Counted from the first letter of the stretch, positions 53,576-62,893 are shown. The stretch is DNA of 64,000 nucleotides from Tsuneonella litorea (GCF_025154015.1 NZ_JAOAMV010000001.1:124001-188000); one strand, 5' to 3'. Numbers and translations are program-made. The notes: generated from the sequence alone by a model not told the origin.

Positions 53576-54847
53576 ATGACACGAATTATCGAAGCCAACG
53601 AACTCAACCTAGGCAGTCTGCTCACGCGCCGAGATTCCATTGTCGTCGGCCAAGCTTGCGGCGAACCCACACGGTTGGTCGAAGTCCTGATCGCCCAGAG
53701 TCCCGAAATTGATGATCTGTCAGTTTTCATTGGGTCGAGTTTTTCCGGGTTAATCGATGCAGAGAGTGCGCGGACTTTCGCTCTTCGAGGCATAGGTGGG
53801 ATAGGCACCCTCAGGGCCGCGTCTGCGGCAGGGCGCCTGACGATCATCCCAATCCGAATGAGCGAAATCGAACCAGCGATCGCCGAAGGTTCGTTGCGCT
53901 GCGACGTGGCGATGATTTCGGTAGGCCCGGCTGATTCCGAAGGTTTTCACAGCTGCGGCCTAGTAAGTGACCATATCCGGGCGGCGATTGCTAAGGCCCG
54001 GCTCGTCGTAGCAGAAATAAATGAATGTTTGCCGTGGACGTTCGGCGAGAGAATCCATTCAAGTGAAATCGATGTTGCCGTGCCGGTCAATTACTCGCCT
54101 CCAGAGATCGCGCCCACGCGGACTGATGCTGTGAGTCGCGCGATTGCCAAGAATTGTGCGGCCTCAATCGATGACGGATCCGTCCTGCAGTCAGGAGTTG
54201 GGGCATTGCCAGATGCGATCATCAGGCAACTCGGAGATCGCAAGGATTTGGGCGTCCATTCCGGCATGATCGGCGACGGTTTCGTCGATCTGATCGAAGC
54301 CGGGGTGGTTACTAACGCCCGTAAGGAAATCGATGCCGGGATATCGGTGGGTTGCGCGCTGGTGGGGACAAGCAGGTTGTATCGCTTCGCCCATCGCAAT
54401 CCCGCGATGAGAATGGCGCCGGCAAGCTACACGCACGGAGCGGCCGTGATCGCGCGACTGACACGCTTCGTGGCCATTAATTCGGCGCTCGAAGTGGACC
54501 TTACGGGGCAGGTCAATTGTGAAGTGATCGATGGGCAATACATCGGCGCGACAGGTGGCGTGGCGGACTTTGCAAGGGCAGCTTCCAACTCGCCAGGAGG
54601 CCGCAATATCATCACGTTGCCCGCGACGGCACGACAGGGCTCGGTCAGCAGGATCGTCGCTCGACTGAGCGGCCCGGTCACGTTGTCGAGAAGCGATGCC
54701 GACGTCATCGTCACCGAATTCGGAGCGGCAGAGCTTAAGGGATGTTCGCTCTCCGAAAGGGCCCGGCGACTGGTTGCGATAGCGCACCCCGATTTCCGGG
54801 AAGACCTCGATCGAACGGCGCATGCGATCGCGGTTCGGGGTTTTTGA
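53576..54847 (+). CDS. acetyl-CoA hydrolase/transferase family CoA-transferase
   Basis: The product has 423 residues. Family features include NYSPPEIAP, VLQSGVGALPDAIIRQLGDR, LGVHSGMIGDGFVDLIEAG and QVNCEVIDG, the last with the likely catalytic Glu. Members move CoA between acetyl-CoA or succinyl-CoA and carboxylic acids such as 4-hydroxybutyrate or butyrate. It converges on the SDR-MeaB-mutase operon and could activate the acid produced in that pathway. The ATG at 53576 has only a weak ribosome site. The substrate cannot be predicted. Confidence 0.82.
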   Translation: MTRIIEANELNLGSLLTRRDSIVVGQACGEPTRLVEVLIAQSPEIDDLSVFIGSSFSGLIDAESARTFALRGIGGIGTLRAASAAGRLTIIPIRMSEIEPAIAEGSLRCDVAMISVGPADSEGFHSCGLVSDHIRAAIAKARLVVAEINECLPWTFGERIHSSEIDVAVPVNYSPPEIAPTRTDAVSRAIAKNCAASIDDGSVLQSGVGALPDAIIRQLGDRKDLGVHSGMIGDGFVDLIEAGVVTNARKEIDAGISVGCALVGTSRLYRFAHRNPAMRMAPASYTHGAAVIARLTRFVAINSALEVDLTGQVNCEVIDGQYIGATGGVADFARAASNSPGGRNIITLPATARQGSVSRIVARLSGPVTLSRSDADVIVTEFGAAELKGCSLSERARRLVAIAHPDFREDLDRTAHAIAVRGF

Positions 54848-55367
54848 TCACCGGGTCCTGCACGCCTCCATCGCTTCACGCGCGAGGATGGTGAGCCTCG
54901 GGATGGCGTGGATCCGCTGACGGCTGGCGGAAGCAGCCTTATCGCCGCGCTGGGTATCCCGGGCGAAGCGGAGTACATCCGGTCCAATAGTGGGCGAACC
55001 GGCCCCGTCGGCATTCAAGGATAGGGCTTTTACGGGTTCTGCCTGTTTCGTCTGGTTGCCTTCTTCCGAAAAATCAAAGGTCGGATTGTCTGAGGCACCC
55101 TTCAGCACCTGGCCGGGGGGGGGGGGGGGGCGCTGAAGCACATGAGATCGATGCTAGGTCGTTAGCTTGTAGGTGGGGTTCGATTACCCACACTTGAGCC
55201 GCTGCTCTCACATCGTTCCGATATCGCCGACTATCGTTTCGCTAATCCTGTTAACAAGAGCAGGCACGTCAATTTCGATCTCGGAGCGGACCGGCATTGT
55301 GCTCGAATATGCTGAACTCGATTCCCGACATGCGTTGGTTGTCCCGCAGTTTTGGGTCCGAGCAGGA
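54848..55367. other. 520-base gap between CoA-transferase and SDR genes
   Basis: No secure gene. A minus-strand open frame of 97 codons (54848-55141) shows no family I recognise and would start inside a G-run. The gap contains a run of 16 G inside a hairpin (55100-55138) and a short T-arm-like hairpin near 55173-55193. Confidence 0.4.
55100..55138. repeat. hairpin enclosing a run of 16 G
   Basis: CTTCAGC (55100-55106) and GCTGAAG (55132-55138) form a perfect 7-bp stem; the loop holds G16 at 55115-55130. It is the only such run I noticed in the window. It may be a slippery tract or a miscounted homopolymer. Confidence 0.6.
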
Positions 55368-56141
55368 TCAGGCGACGAGAGTGTTTAGGGCCCCATCCAC
55401 GACGACGACCGACCCGTTCATGAAAGAGCCCGCCTCGCTCGCAAGCAGGACGACCGGGCCGACGAGCTCATCCAATTGGCCCAGGCGGCGGGAGGGCATC
55501 CGTTGAATGTATTCCTTGCCCGCCTCGCTCGCGAAGTAGTCGTCGTTAATTTCGGTCTTGAACCAGCCGGGCGCGACCGCGTTGACGCGGATACCGTACC
55601 GTGTGAGGTCGAGCGCCATCGACCGCGTAAGCTGGATAACCGCGCCTTTCGAAGCGCAATAGCTCGCGACGCCTGGTTGGGCGCCGAGCCCAAGGACCGA
55701 AGCAACATTGATAATCGAGCCGGGTACGCCGGCCGCAACCATACGCCGGGCGGCCGACTGGCCCACGTTCCAGACACCACGCAAATTGGTGTCGAAGACC
55801 GCGTCGCGTTCTGCGGCATCCGTCTTTAGGAAGTTACTGACACCGCTGATGCCGGCGTTGCAGATCGCGATGTCCACCGTGCCGAATGCCGCCTCGGCCT
55901 CATCGAATGCCTGCTCGACACTGTCGATCTCGGTCACGTCGGCTTTCGCCGCGATCGCGGCACCTCCACTTTCCTCGATCTCGCGCACCAACAGCTCCAG
56001 TCGTTCGCTCCTGCGGGCGACGACCACAATACGCGCGCCGGCTGCGCTGAGACCCTTGGCGAGCGCCCAACCGATCCCGCTAGATGCTCCGGTCACCAGT
56101 GTCGTCCTGCCTTCGAGCGAAAACCGCGGTAGAACGGTCAA
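55368..56141 (-). CDS. short-chain dehydrogenase/reductase (SDR)
   Basis: The product has 257 residues. The cofactor motif TGASSGIG, the NAG motif (ICNAGISG), Ser in NVASVLG and the catalytic YCASK are intact. Classical SDRs interconvert alcohols and ketones with NAD(P). It is the last gene of the mutase operon (51 bases after meaB) and may form or consume the ketone or hydroxy intermediate of the pathway. The substrate is unknown. Confidence 0.87.
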   Translation of the reverse strand: MTVLPRFSLEGRTTLVTGASSGIGWALAKGLSAAGARIVVVARRSERLELLVREIEESGGAAIAAKADVTEIDSVEQAFDEAEAAFGTVDIAICNAGISGVSNFLKTDAAERDAVFDTNLRGVWNVGQSAARRMVAAGVPGSIINVASVLGLGAQPGVASYCASKGAVIQLTRSMALDLTRYGIRVNAVAPGWFKTEINDDYFASEAGKEYIQRMPSRRLGQLDELVGPVVLLASEAGSFMNGSVVVVDGALNTLVA

Positions 56142-56192
56142 GTATTCTCTCCTTCTGTTTCGATCCGTTCGCGGCGAGCCTTCGGCGCCCGG

Positions 56193-57158
56193 TCAGGCAG
56201 TCATATGCGCCATGATGCGAATAGCCTCACGCGCAGCGTCGTTACGCGATAGGGTCCCCTCCGCGCTCCTCTGCACGAGCGTTTTGACCTGCGGGTCGCG
56301 GCCCTCCAAAAGTTGGGCCGCGAGAAGCTCTGCGGCATCGCGGGCCAGCCTCATGCGAGCGTCGTGGATCTCGCAGCTCGGTTGCAGCACCGCGCCATTG
56401 GCTTCGCCCAGACGGTCGCGCACCGCCGCGGCTAGCTCGACCAACCCTTCGGAACGGAGAGTTGAGACCTTAATCGCGACGCGCCTTTCCGTGTGTCCGC
56501 GGTGCATCAGCATGCCCTTGAGGAAGTTGGTAGTGCGGTCGGCGTCGGGAAGGTCGGCCTTGTTGACGACGAGGATGTCGGCGACCTCGAGAATGCCCGC
56601 TTTGATCGCCTGCATCCCGTCCCCCATTCCAGGCGCGCAGACCATGATCCTGAGGTCTGTGAGTTCGGCCACTTCGACCTCCGACTGACCGGTCCCCACA
56701 GTTTCTACGATTGCCAAATCCATGCCGGCTGCACCCAGAAGTTCGATGACGCTTCTTGTCGCTCGCGTTACGCCCCCCAGATGTCCGCGAGCAGCCAGCG
56801 ATCGAATGAACACGTTCTGATTGGCGCTGTGGGCAGACATTCGCACGCGATCGCCGAGAATTGCGCCGCCACTGACTGGACTCGAGGGGTCGACGGTGAG
56901 CACTCCGATGCGGCCGAAGTCAGGCAGCAATTCCGAGATGAGCGCATTGATCAGCGTGGATTTCCCTGCGCCCGGTGGCCCGGTTACGCCTAACGTACGA
57001 ATTGGCACTGCCGGATCTGCGGCCGCGATACCGAGCTCCACCCCTAGGACCGAGCCGTTTTCGATCTCCGTGATCGCGCGACCGAGGCTCAAGGTGTCGC
57101 CTGCACGGACCGCTTCCAGGAGCGGAGCAGCAATCGTAGGCCGGTCCGTTCCGCTCAA
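56193..57158 (-). CDS. meaB: MeaB-type G-protein chaperone of B12-dependent mutase
   Basis: The product has 321 residues. GTPase motifs are clear: GPPGAGKSTLINAL (P-loop), DPSSPVSGGAILGDRVRM (switch region typical of MeaB/ArgK), ETVGTGQSEVEV and NKADLP. MeaB loads and protects the adenosylcobalamin of acyl-CoA mutases. Its ATG overlaps the stop of the B12-subunit gene, so it is the dedicated chaperone of the mutase beside it. Confidence 0.93.
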   Translation of the reverse strand: MSGTDRPTIAAPLLEAVRAGDTLSLGRAITEIENGSVLGVELGIAAADPAVPIRTLGVTGPPGAGKSTLINALISELLPDFGRIGVLTVDPSSPVSGGAILGDRVRMSAHSANQNVFIRSLAARGHLGGVTRATRSVIELLGAAGMDLAIVETVGTGQSEVEVAELTDLRIMVCAPGMGDGMQAIKAGILEVADILVVNKADLPDADRTTNFLKGMLMHRGHTERRVAIKVSTLRSEGLVELAAAVRDRLGEANGAVLQPSCEIHDARMRLARDAAELLAAQLLEGRDPQVKTLVQRSAEGTLSRNDAAREAIRIMAHMTA

Positions 57159-57571
57159 GGAATCCCCCGGTAGCTTTGCGAAAGGTTCTCGAACGTGGAA
57201 ACGACCTCCGACAAGGGCGCCCCGCCCCGGAAAATGCTTTTCACACCGGCCTCGATCAGAGGTGGCTCATCAAAGGGACGGATGATACCGCCGACGACGA
57301 GCGGCAGATCGCCCACGTCGCGCCGCTCGAGTTCGGCGACGATCTTCTGGGTAGCTTCGACCTGCCCTCCTGACATGAAGCTGACGCCGATCACGTCGAC
57401 ATCCTCCTGCAACGCCACGTTAACGACGTCCTCGGGCTGTTCGTAGTCGATCAGGACCACTTCCATCGCCGCATCACGCAGCGCGAGCGCGATGGTCTCA
57501 ATCGCTCGGTCATGACTGTCGATGAAGCTCTTGGTCAACAGCACCCGCGGCCTGGGTTTCCTATCTTGCAT
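57155..57571 (-). CDS. acyl-CoA mutase small subunit, cobalamin-binding
   Basis: The product has 138 residues from the ATG at 57571, the length of small subunits such as HcmB. The base-off cobalamin motif DxHxxG appears as DSHDRA, with Ala in place of Gly. The later VIGVSFMSGG and VVGGIIRPFD segments fit the B12-binding fold. It follows the large subunit by 11 bases. The His that ligates cobalt is present, so binding is likely; the Gly-to-Ala change is unusual. Confidence 0.85.
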   Translation of the reverse strand: MQDRKPRPRVLLTKSFIDSHDRAIETIALALRDAAMEVVLIDYEQPEDVVNVALQEDVDVIGVSFMSGGQVEATQKIVAELERRDVGDLPLVVGGIIRPFDEPPLIEAGVKSIFRGGAPLSEVVSTFENLSQSYRGIP

Positions 57572-57582
57572 CTGAACCGCCT

Positions 57583-59259
57583 CTATTTGTTGCGCCCAAA
57601 GATCTCGTGCAGAACGGCCTGCATCTCGCCCAATGTTGCGTTGGCATCGGCGGCAGCGACGAGGTTGGCCATGACTGAGCCGATCTTGCGACCTTCGCGA
57701 ACATCGCAGCTCGCTTTCTTCAACGCTTCGAGGGCCGCTTCGCATTTCGCTTGGTCGCGTTCAGCGCGGTGCCGTTCGAGATCTGCGATCGCGAGCCGTG
57801 CGGCTTCCGGATCCGGCTGGAACACCTGGTATTCGGTCACTTCGTCGCTGACATACTTGTTGACGCCGACCATAGTTCGCGCGCCGCTTTCGATCTCTTG
57901 CCGCCACCGATAGGCCGATGCCGAGACCTGCTGCTTGATCCACCCCGATTCGATGCAGGCGATCAGGCCTCCGCGCTCGTCGATCTCCTCGATGATCTCG
58001 AACACGCGCCGTTCGATCTCGTCGGTCAGTTCTTCCACGTAATACGAGCCGCCCAACGGATCCGATACATGGACCGCACCGGTTTCCTCCGCGATCATCT
58101 GGCTGGTCCTGAGCGACAACGTAACCGCATCTTCCGTCGGCAGCCCGAGGGCTTCGTCGTAGGCGTTGATGGTCATGCCGTTCACGCCCGATAGGACCGC
58201 TGCGAGGGCACCATAGGCATTGCGCACGAGGTTGTTGAGCGGCTGTTGCGCCGTCAGGAGCGAACCTGCGGTCTGCGCATGGATTCGCGCCTGAAGGGCG
58301 CCGCTCTTGCGGCAGCCAAAACGCTCCTTGTTGACCTTGGCGTATACGCGCCGCAACGCGCGGGTCTTGGCGATTTCCTCGAAGAAGTTCTCACCATAGC
58401 GCACATGAAAGCCGAAGCGTGGAACGACGCGATCAGGATCGATGCCAAGTGAGACGCATTCCTCATTGACCGCGATGATTGCGGCAATTGCATAGGCCAC
58501 CGCTTGGACGTTATTGGCACCCGCCTCGCAGATATTATGTTCGCTGATTGTCAGCGTGTTCCACATCGGCACGTGCTCTGCACAATAGGCGGCGATGTCG
58601 GCCACCAGCCGATAGCTGCCCCTGGGTGAAAAATTGGTCCCGCCGCTGTGGCCGAAGAAATCCCAGATGTAGTTGGTGACATTCCCGCCCAGCTTGTCGA
58701 ACGCGAAGCCCCGCCGCTTGGCTGCAGCGAGATAGAGGGCGAGCATCGGCGGCGAACCGGCATTGAGCACCATCGAGACAGTGGTCCTCGTCAAGTCCTT
58801 GCCCGCCAGCAGGATTTCGTAGTCGCTCGCCTTGCACACCGAGATACCGCAGTCGCCGATACTACCGCGCACCCCCGGATGGTCGGGGTCGCAGCCCATC
58901 GAAGTCGGCATGTCAAAGATGAAGTTGTAGGCTTCGCGATCGAAGTAGCCCTTCGATCCGCCTTCCTTCAGCAGCAGATCCATCCGCTCGCGAGTCTGCG
59001 AGGGCAGGCCATAGCCGATGATCTGCAGGTCCATCCACGGCTGGAACTGGTAATGGATCGGGTAAATGCCCCGGGTGTAGGGGTATTGCCCGGGCATCTC
59101 CGCTTCCTCGCCACGGCGGTCGAGCCCCGTGTAGACCGGTTGCAGCTCTACGCCCGAGCGGTTGCGTGCGACGAAAGAGCGATCGGCGTAGCGTGACACC
59201 ACAGTTCGTTGCCAATTCGCGTACGCGCCCCCGGGCTGTTTGCCGACTTGCGTAGCCAT
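57583..59259 (-). CDS. B12-dependent acyl-CoA mutase large subunit, divergent
   Basis: The product has 558 residues from the ATG at 59259 (GAGGTG upstream). It matches the TIM-barrel part of methylmalonyl-CoA mutase: YPYTRGIYPIHY, DMPTSMGCDPDHPGVRG, VSMVLNAG, HAQTAGSLLTAQQPLNN, NAYDEALGLPTEDAV and DPLGGSYYVEEL. Aligned by eye to P. shermanii mutase, Tyr89 is kept, but Arg207 (carboxylate binding) becomes Ser, Gln197 becomes Thr and His244 (SGYH) becomes Asn (SEHN). It should rearrange a CoA-bound carbon skeleton, but not methylmalonyl-CoA. The true substrate is unknown. Confidence 0.88.
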   Translation of the reverse strand: MATQVGKQPGGAYANWQRTVVSRYADRSFVARNRSGVELQPVYTGLDRRGEEAEMPGQYPYTRGIYPIHYQFQPWMDLQIIGYGLPSQTRERMDLLLKEGGSKGYFDREAYNFIFDMPTSMGCDPDHPGVRGSIGDCGISVCKASDYEILLAGKDLTRTTVSMVLNAGSPPMLALYLAAAKRRGFAFDKLGGNVTNYIWDFFGHSGGTNFSPRGSYRLVADIAAYCAEHVPMWNTLTISEHNICEAGANNVQAVAYAIAAIIAVNEECVSLGIDPDRVVPRFGFHVRYGENFFEEIAKTRALRRVYAKVNKERFGCRKSGALQARIHAQTAGSLLTAQQPLNNLVRNAYGALAAVLSGVNGMTINAYDEALGLPTEDAVTLSLRTSQMIAEETGAVHVSDPLGGSYYVEELTDEIERRVFEIIEEIDERGGLIACIESGWIKQQVSASAYRWRQEIESGARTMVGVNKYVSDEVTEYQVFQPDPEAARLAIADLERHRAERDQAKCEAALEALKKASCDVREGRKIGSVMANLVAAADANATLGEMQAVLHEIFGRNK

Positions 59260-59273
59260 GTTCCCGTTCACCT

Positions 59274-59290
59274 CTATGGTCAAACCATAG
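59274..59290. promoter_or_regulatory. FadR-type operator candidate, perfect inverted repeat
   Basis: CTATGGTCAAACCATAG is a perfect 7-bp inverted repeat with a 3-base spacer. Its core TGGTCAAACCA fits the FadR-subfamily consensus TNGTNNNACNA. It lies 14 bases upstream of the mutase ATG, between that gene and the FadR-type regulator gene. Confidence 0.6.
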
Positions 59291-59297
59291 TTAGTAA

Positions 59298-59310
59298 GGT
59301 CTAACAATTG
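59298..59310. promoter_or_regulatory. second regulator-site candidate, shared 13-mer (copy 1)
   Basis: GGTCTAACAATTG contains GT-N3-AC as in FadR-family sites. The identical 13-mer occurs inverted at 62832-62844, in the promoter region of the TonB receptor and monooxygenase genes. Confidence 0.55.
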
Positions 59311-59388
59311 ACTTGTCTACCAGGAAGGGGCAATGCCTCTCGCGTAGGAAAACTTGTCCATTGGCGAGATGCGCGACATAGGGTGATT

Positions 59389-60174
59389 ATGACCAACCCC
59401 GCTCAATCAAGTGACTTCGAATCCAAACAGGACAGTATGCTAGAGGGGCTCGGGAAAATTAAGGTCCCCAAGTCGAGTGACGTACTCGCCGAGCGCCTGA
59501 AGAAGGAAATTCTCAGCGACGCGTACCCCCCCGGTTCGATGTTGCCGACTGAACGCGAGCTCGTAACGACGACGGGATTAAGTCGAGGCTCGGTGCGCGA
59601 AGCGCTACGTATCCTCGAAGCGCAGGGACTTGTGGCCACGCGAGCGGGCAGGTACGGCGGAACGACGGTCTCAATGCCCAGTGACGATCAGTTGGCCGGC
59701 CAGATCAACATTTTCGCGCGCGGCCGCAGCATCCCGCTGACCGCCCTTGCCGAAGTGCGCCTCGCACTCGAGCCGATGGTCGCTTCTTTGGCCGCCCAAC
59801 GCCGAACCGCCGAGGACTTGACGGCGCTTCGCGAGATCTCTGACAGGATTGATCAGACAGCCATCGAGATCGATGACCTGGAAGAGTTCCTGATGGAGAA
59901 CGTCAACTGGCACGACGCGTTGGCCGCTGCAAGCCATAACGACCTTCTCTGCGCATTGGCGACGTCCGTAAGCGGCCTGATGTTCGAGGCCTCTAAGCTC
60001 AGGGAGTTCGCGTCGCTCGAACTGCGTCAGCGCGTATGCCTCGCACACCGGAAGATTCTCGAGGCCATTGAAGGCAGAGATTCTGAGCGTGCACGGCGCA
60101 GGGCAGAGATCGACATTGAGGCTTACGCACGGATTCTGGACAGCGCGGCGAAGGGATCGGTCACAACAGCCTGA
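59389..60174 (+). CDS. FadR-subfamily GntR transcriptional regulator
   Basis: The product has 261 residues from the ATG at 59389 (AGGGTG upstream). The N-terminal winged helix (LPTERELVTTTGLSRGSVREAL) is followed by an FCD ligand domain with likely metal-binding His residues (NVNWHDALAAASHN; LAHRKILEAI). FadR-type proteins usually repress catabolic genes until an organic acid or acyl-CoA binds. It is divergent from the mutase operon, and candidate sites lie in the gap, so it likely regulates this operon and itself. Confidence 0.9.
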   Translation: MTNPAQSSDFESKQDSMLEGLGKIKVPKSSDVLAERLKKEILSDAYPPGSMLPTERELVTTTGLSRGSVREALRILEAQGLVATRAGRYGGTTVSMPSDDQLAGQINIFARGRSIPLTALAEVRLALEPMVASLAAQRRTAEDLTALREISDRIDQTAIEIDDLEEFLMENVNWHDALAAASHNDLLCALATSVSGLMFEASKLREFASLELRQRVCLAHRKILEAIEGRDSERARRRAEIDIEAYARILDSAAKGSVTTA

Positions 60175-60285
60175 TGCCGCGTTCTCGCCGTGCACGGCTT
60201 TGTAGAACCACGTCGACTGGCCAAACGAAGACTGGCAGGCACACCATGTGGTGTGCATCTGCCAATTTCCGTGGCGATCAAGCCA

Positions 60286-62772
60286 TTAGTTTTTGACGCT
60301 CAAAGTGATTCCATACGTCACAGGCATCCCGGTAAAACGCACAGTCGTATCGAGGTAGTGAGCCGCATTTGTCACGTAGTATTCGTTGAACACGTTCTTG
60401 CCCCATGCCATCACTTTGAACCGTCCGCCGCTGAATTCGTAACCGAGCCGAGCGTCCACGACAATGTAGGACGGTATGACGAAGGGCTTGTCGACGAACG
60501 ACGCGTGTCGGTCGTTGGGCAGATCGCGGAACTCAATCGTCCTGCCGTTGAGCGTTGCGACAGACGAACTCTGGCCGCGCAAATCTGCACCTAAGATGAG
60601 TTTTCCGGCGCCCAAATCGCGGCGGTAGTCAACGTTGATTCCATACGACCATTTTGGGGTGAACGGCAGTTCGCTACCGGTAAAGTCGCACGGACCGGGA
60701 GCTCCGCCGACGGTGCAGCTATTACCGTAAGCAGTCGGGCCGACGAATTGGGACCCATTGTCGGTGAGCACCTTGGAGTCGAGATACGTTGTGGACGCAC
60801 CGAAGCTGAGTCCTTCCGCCGGTCGCACGGTCAGATCGGCTTCGGCGCCCATGACGCGCGATTTCGGCACGTTGATCAGAACGTCGAGAACATCGAAGAT
60901 CGGATCGACGACCTTGCCGCGGATCTGCTTGTCGACGTAGTCGTAGTAGAAGGCCGCGCCGTTGAACTGCACCATCCGGTTGGCCAATGACGCTTTGAAG
61001 CCGGCCTCGTACGACGTTACCGACTCCTGCGTAACGGGGAAGTATGCTTTGTAATCGGCGCTCGCGAGGGTCGGATAACTGCCCGCCTTGTATCCGCGCG
61101 AAACGTTTGCATAGAACAGCGTGTCAGGACTTGGCTCATAATCCAGACCGACACGCCAGGAGAAATTGTCCTCAGCGAGCGTATCGAGGAAACGATCGCC
61201 AGGCACTCCCTGTGCATTCAGCACATAACAGTCGTTGGTGCCAATCGGGGTGAACGGATTGCCGGATAGGCCACCAATGATGTTGAACAGGACAGAGACC
61301 AGCCCGTCGCCGTTGCCCTTGGAGCAGAGGTCGGACTGATTACGCGAGTTGGTATAACGACCACCAACTTTCGCGACCAGGCCGTCGACCAGTTCGTATT
61401 CGCCGTTCGCGAAAACCGCGTAATTTCGAATGTCCTGAATGACCTCGCTGCCCGTCGTGTTGATGAAAATCGTATTGGGACTGGAGGAAGATCCATTGGC
61501 GAATGTCAGATATTGGTCTTCAAACGTGTGGCTGTCCTCGTAGTTGGCGCCGACAACCCAGTTGAAACGACCGGGGTCGAGGTTTGACAGACGCACTTCT
61601 TGGTTGAAGGACTGGATATTTGCGAGACCATCGCCGATATTTGCGATGGCCAGTGCGGTCCCGTCTTTGTCACTGTAAAGATGTTGGCGATAATCGAGAT
61701 AGGACGTAATCGAGGTGAGAGTGACTGCGTCGGCGATGTCGACCTCTGCGCGCAGCGCTCCCTGAATGAACTTGCGGTTGCTTCGCGGCGACAGATCTCC
61801 CGTCGTCAGCGGCTTGATGCTGAAATCGCCATTCACGACGTCTGTGAACGTCACGTAATCCGACCTGACCGTCCAGTCCGCAGAGCGCGGATTGGTCGTT
61901 CCGAAGGGAGCCGTCAGCAACGGAGCTTGGGTGTCAGCCGGATTCTGCGCCCGGACCGCGATAAGCTGTGCAGCCTGCGGTTCGCTTTTGTCCTGCCAAG
62001 CCAAGGCCGTCGCGCGGAGACGCACGTTTGGTGCCGGTTCAACCGCAAATGTCAGTCGGCCGGCGATGTATTTCATCGCTCCATTGCGGTCCCCCGGCCG
62101 GGTCAGGCTGTATTGCCATCCGTCGCTGTCCTGAGCCGACAAGGCGAGGCGAACACCTGCTTTTTCACCGATCGGAGCACTGACGAAGGCATTGCCGGTA
62201 AGGGTGTTGAATCGGCCGTAGCTGACGTCCGCACCGTATTGGAGCGTGCTGGTTGGTTTCGACGCAATGTAGTTGATCGCGCCTCCGGTGGCGTTCTGGC
62301 CAAAGAGAATCCCCTGCGGCCCCTTGAGCGCTTCGACGCGGTCTAAGTCGAAGGCCGCATGTAAGGTTAGCACGGGGAAGGGAAGCGGAACCTCGTCCGT
62401 ATAGACACTAACCGATGGATAAACGCCGAGGCTTTCTTCGTTAAAGCCGATGCCTCGGAGCGTGTAGATCGGAGTGCCCGCTCCGCTGTCTGCGAATTGA
62501 AGACCGGGAACGGCCGCAGCGATGTCTTGCACTGATGTTATCTGCCGTTCCGCAAGCGCTTGGCTACCGATCGCGGTGACCGAAAGGCCGACGTCATTGA
62601 GGTTCTGCTCACGCTTGTTGGCAGTGACGACGATCGCGTTCGCGTCGACCTGCGGAGTCTGCGACTGTGCGGGGTCTTGGCCTTCAGTATCCTGCGCATA
62701 CGCCGCAGATGAAAGCCCAATGGCCATTGCGGCGACACCCGAAGTCCAAAGACGGGTCTGCTTTGCCTTCAC
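60286..62772 (-). CDS. TonB-dependent receptor of the catabolic locus
   Basis: The product has 828 residues from the GTG at 62772, with AGAGG upstream and a signal peptide cut near SSAAYAQ. TonB-box-like NAIVVTANKREQNLNDV is followed by the plug (VPGLQFADSGAGTPIYTLRG; RVEALKGPQGILFGQNATGG) and a barrel ending in MPVTYGITLSVKN. The plug type is common in sphingomonads for aromatic, terpenoid or steroid-like compounds, so it may import the pathway substrate. It is divergent from the monooxygenase gene. Confidence 0.9.
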   Translation of the reverse strand: MKAKQTRLWTSGVAAMAIGLSSAAYAQDTEGQDPAQSQTPQVDANAIVVTANKREQNLNDVGLSVTAIGSQALAERQITSVQDIAAAVPGLQFADSGAGTPIYTLRGIGFNEESLGVYPSVSVYTDEVPLPFPVLTLHAAFDLDRVEALKGPQGILFGQNATGGAINYIASKPTSTLQYGADVSYGRFNTLTGNAFVSAPIGEKAGVRLALSAQDSDGWQYSLTRPGDRNGAMKYIAGRLTFAVEPAPNVRLRATALAWQDKSEPQAAQLIAVRAQNPADTQAPLLTAPFGTTNPRSADWTVRSDYVTFTDVVNGDFSIKPLTTGDLSPRSNRKFIQGALRAEVDIADAVTLTSITSYLDYRQHLYSDKDGTALAIANIGDGLANIQSFNQEVRLSNLDPGRFNWVVGANYEDSHTFEDQYLTFANGSSSSPNTIFINTTGSEVIQDIRNYAVFANGEYELVDGLVAKVGGRYTNSRNQSDLCSKGNGDGLVSVLFNIIGGLSGNPFTPIGTNDCYVLNAQGVPGDRFLDTLAEDNFSWRVGLDYEPSPDTLFYANVSRGYKAGSYPTLASADYKAYFPVTQESVTSYEAGFKASLANRMVQFNGAAFYYDYVDKQIRGKVVDPIFDVLDVLINVPKSRVMGAEADLTVRPAEGLSFGASTTYLDSKVLTDNGSQFVGPTAYGNSCTVGGAPGPCDFTGSELPFTPKWSYGINVDYRRDLGAGKLILGADLRGQSSSVATLNGRTIEFRDLPNDRHASFVDKPFVIPSYIVVDARLGYEFSGGRFKVMAWGKNVFNEYYVTNAAHYLDTTVRFTGMPVTYGITLSVKN

Positions 62773-62831
62773 GATCCTCTCCCTTGCCCTCTCGCTTGTC
62801 CAGAAGACACTCGGTCAACATTCCAATGAGA

Positions 62832-62844
62832 CAATTGTTAGACC
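62832..62844. promoter_or_regulatory. shared 13-mer (copy 2), regulator-site candidate
   Basis: CAATTGTTAGACC is the exact reverse complement of 59298-59310. It lies 60 bases upstream of the receptor GTG and 112 bases upstream of the monooxygenase ATG. Confidence 0.55.
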
Positions 62845-62893
62845 TATGATTTGCCGCACTCTCAGTGGCGTGTCAATGCTTACGGTAGGACAA

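Noticed and set aside
54848-55141. A 97-codon minus-strand open frame
   Set aside because: It would begin with GTG next to the G-run that encodes a proline stretch, has no clear ribosome site, and matches no family I know.
55173-55193. A T-arm-like hairpin with GGTTCGATT, suggesting a tRNA end or attachment site
   Set aside because: No anticodon arm, D-arm or matching acceptor strand is found upstream, and the stem has a mismatch. It is too weak to call.
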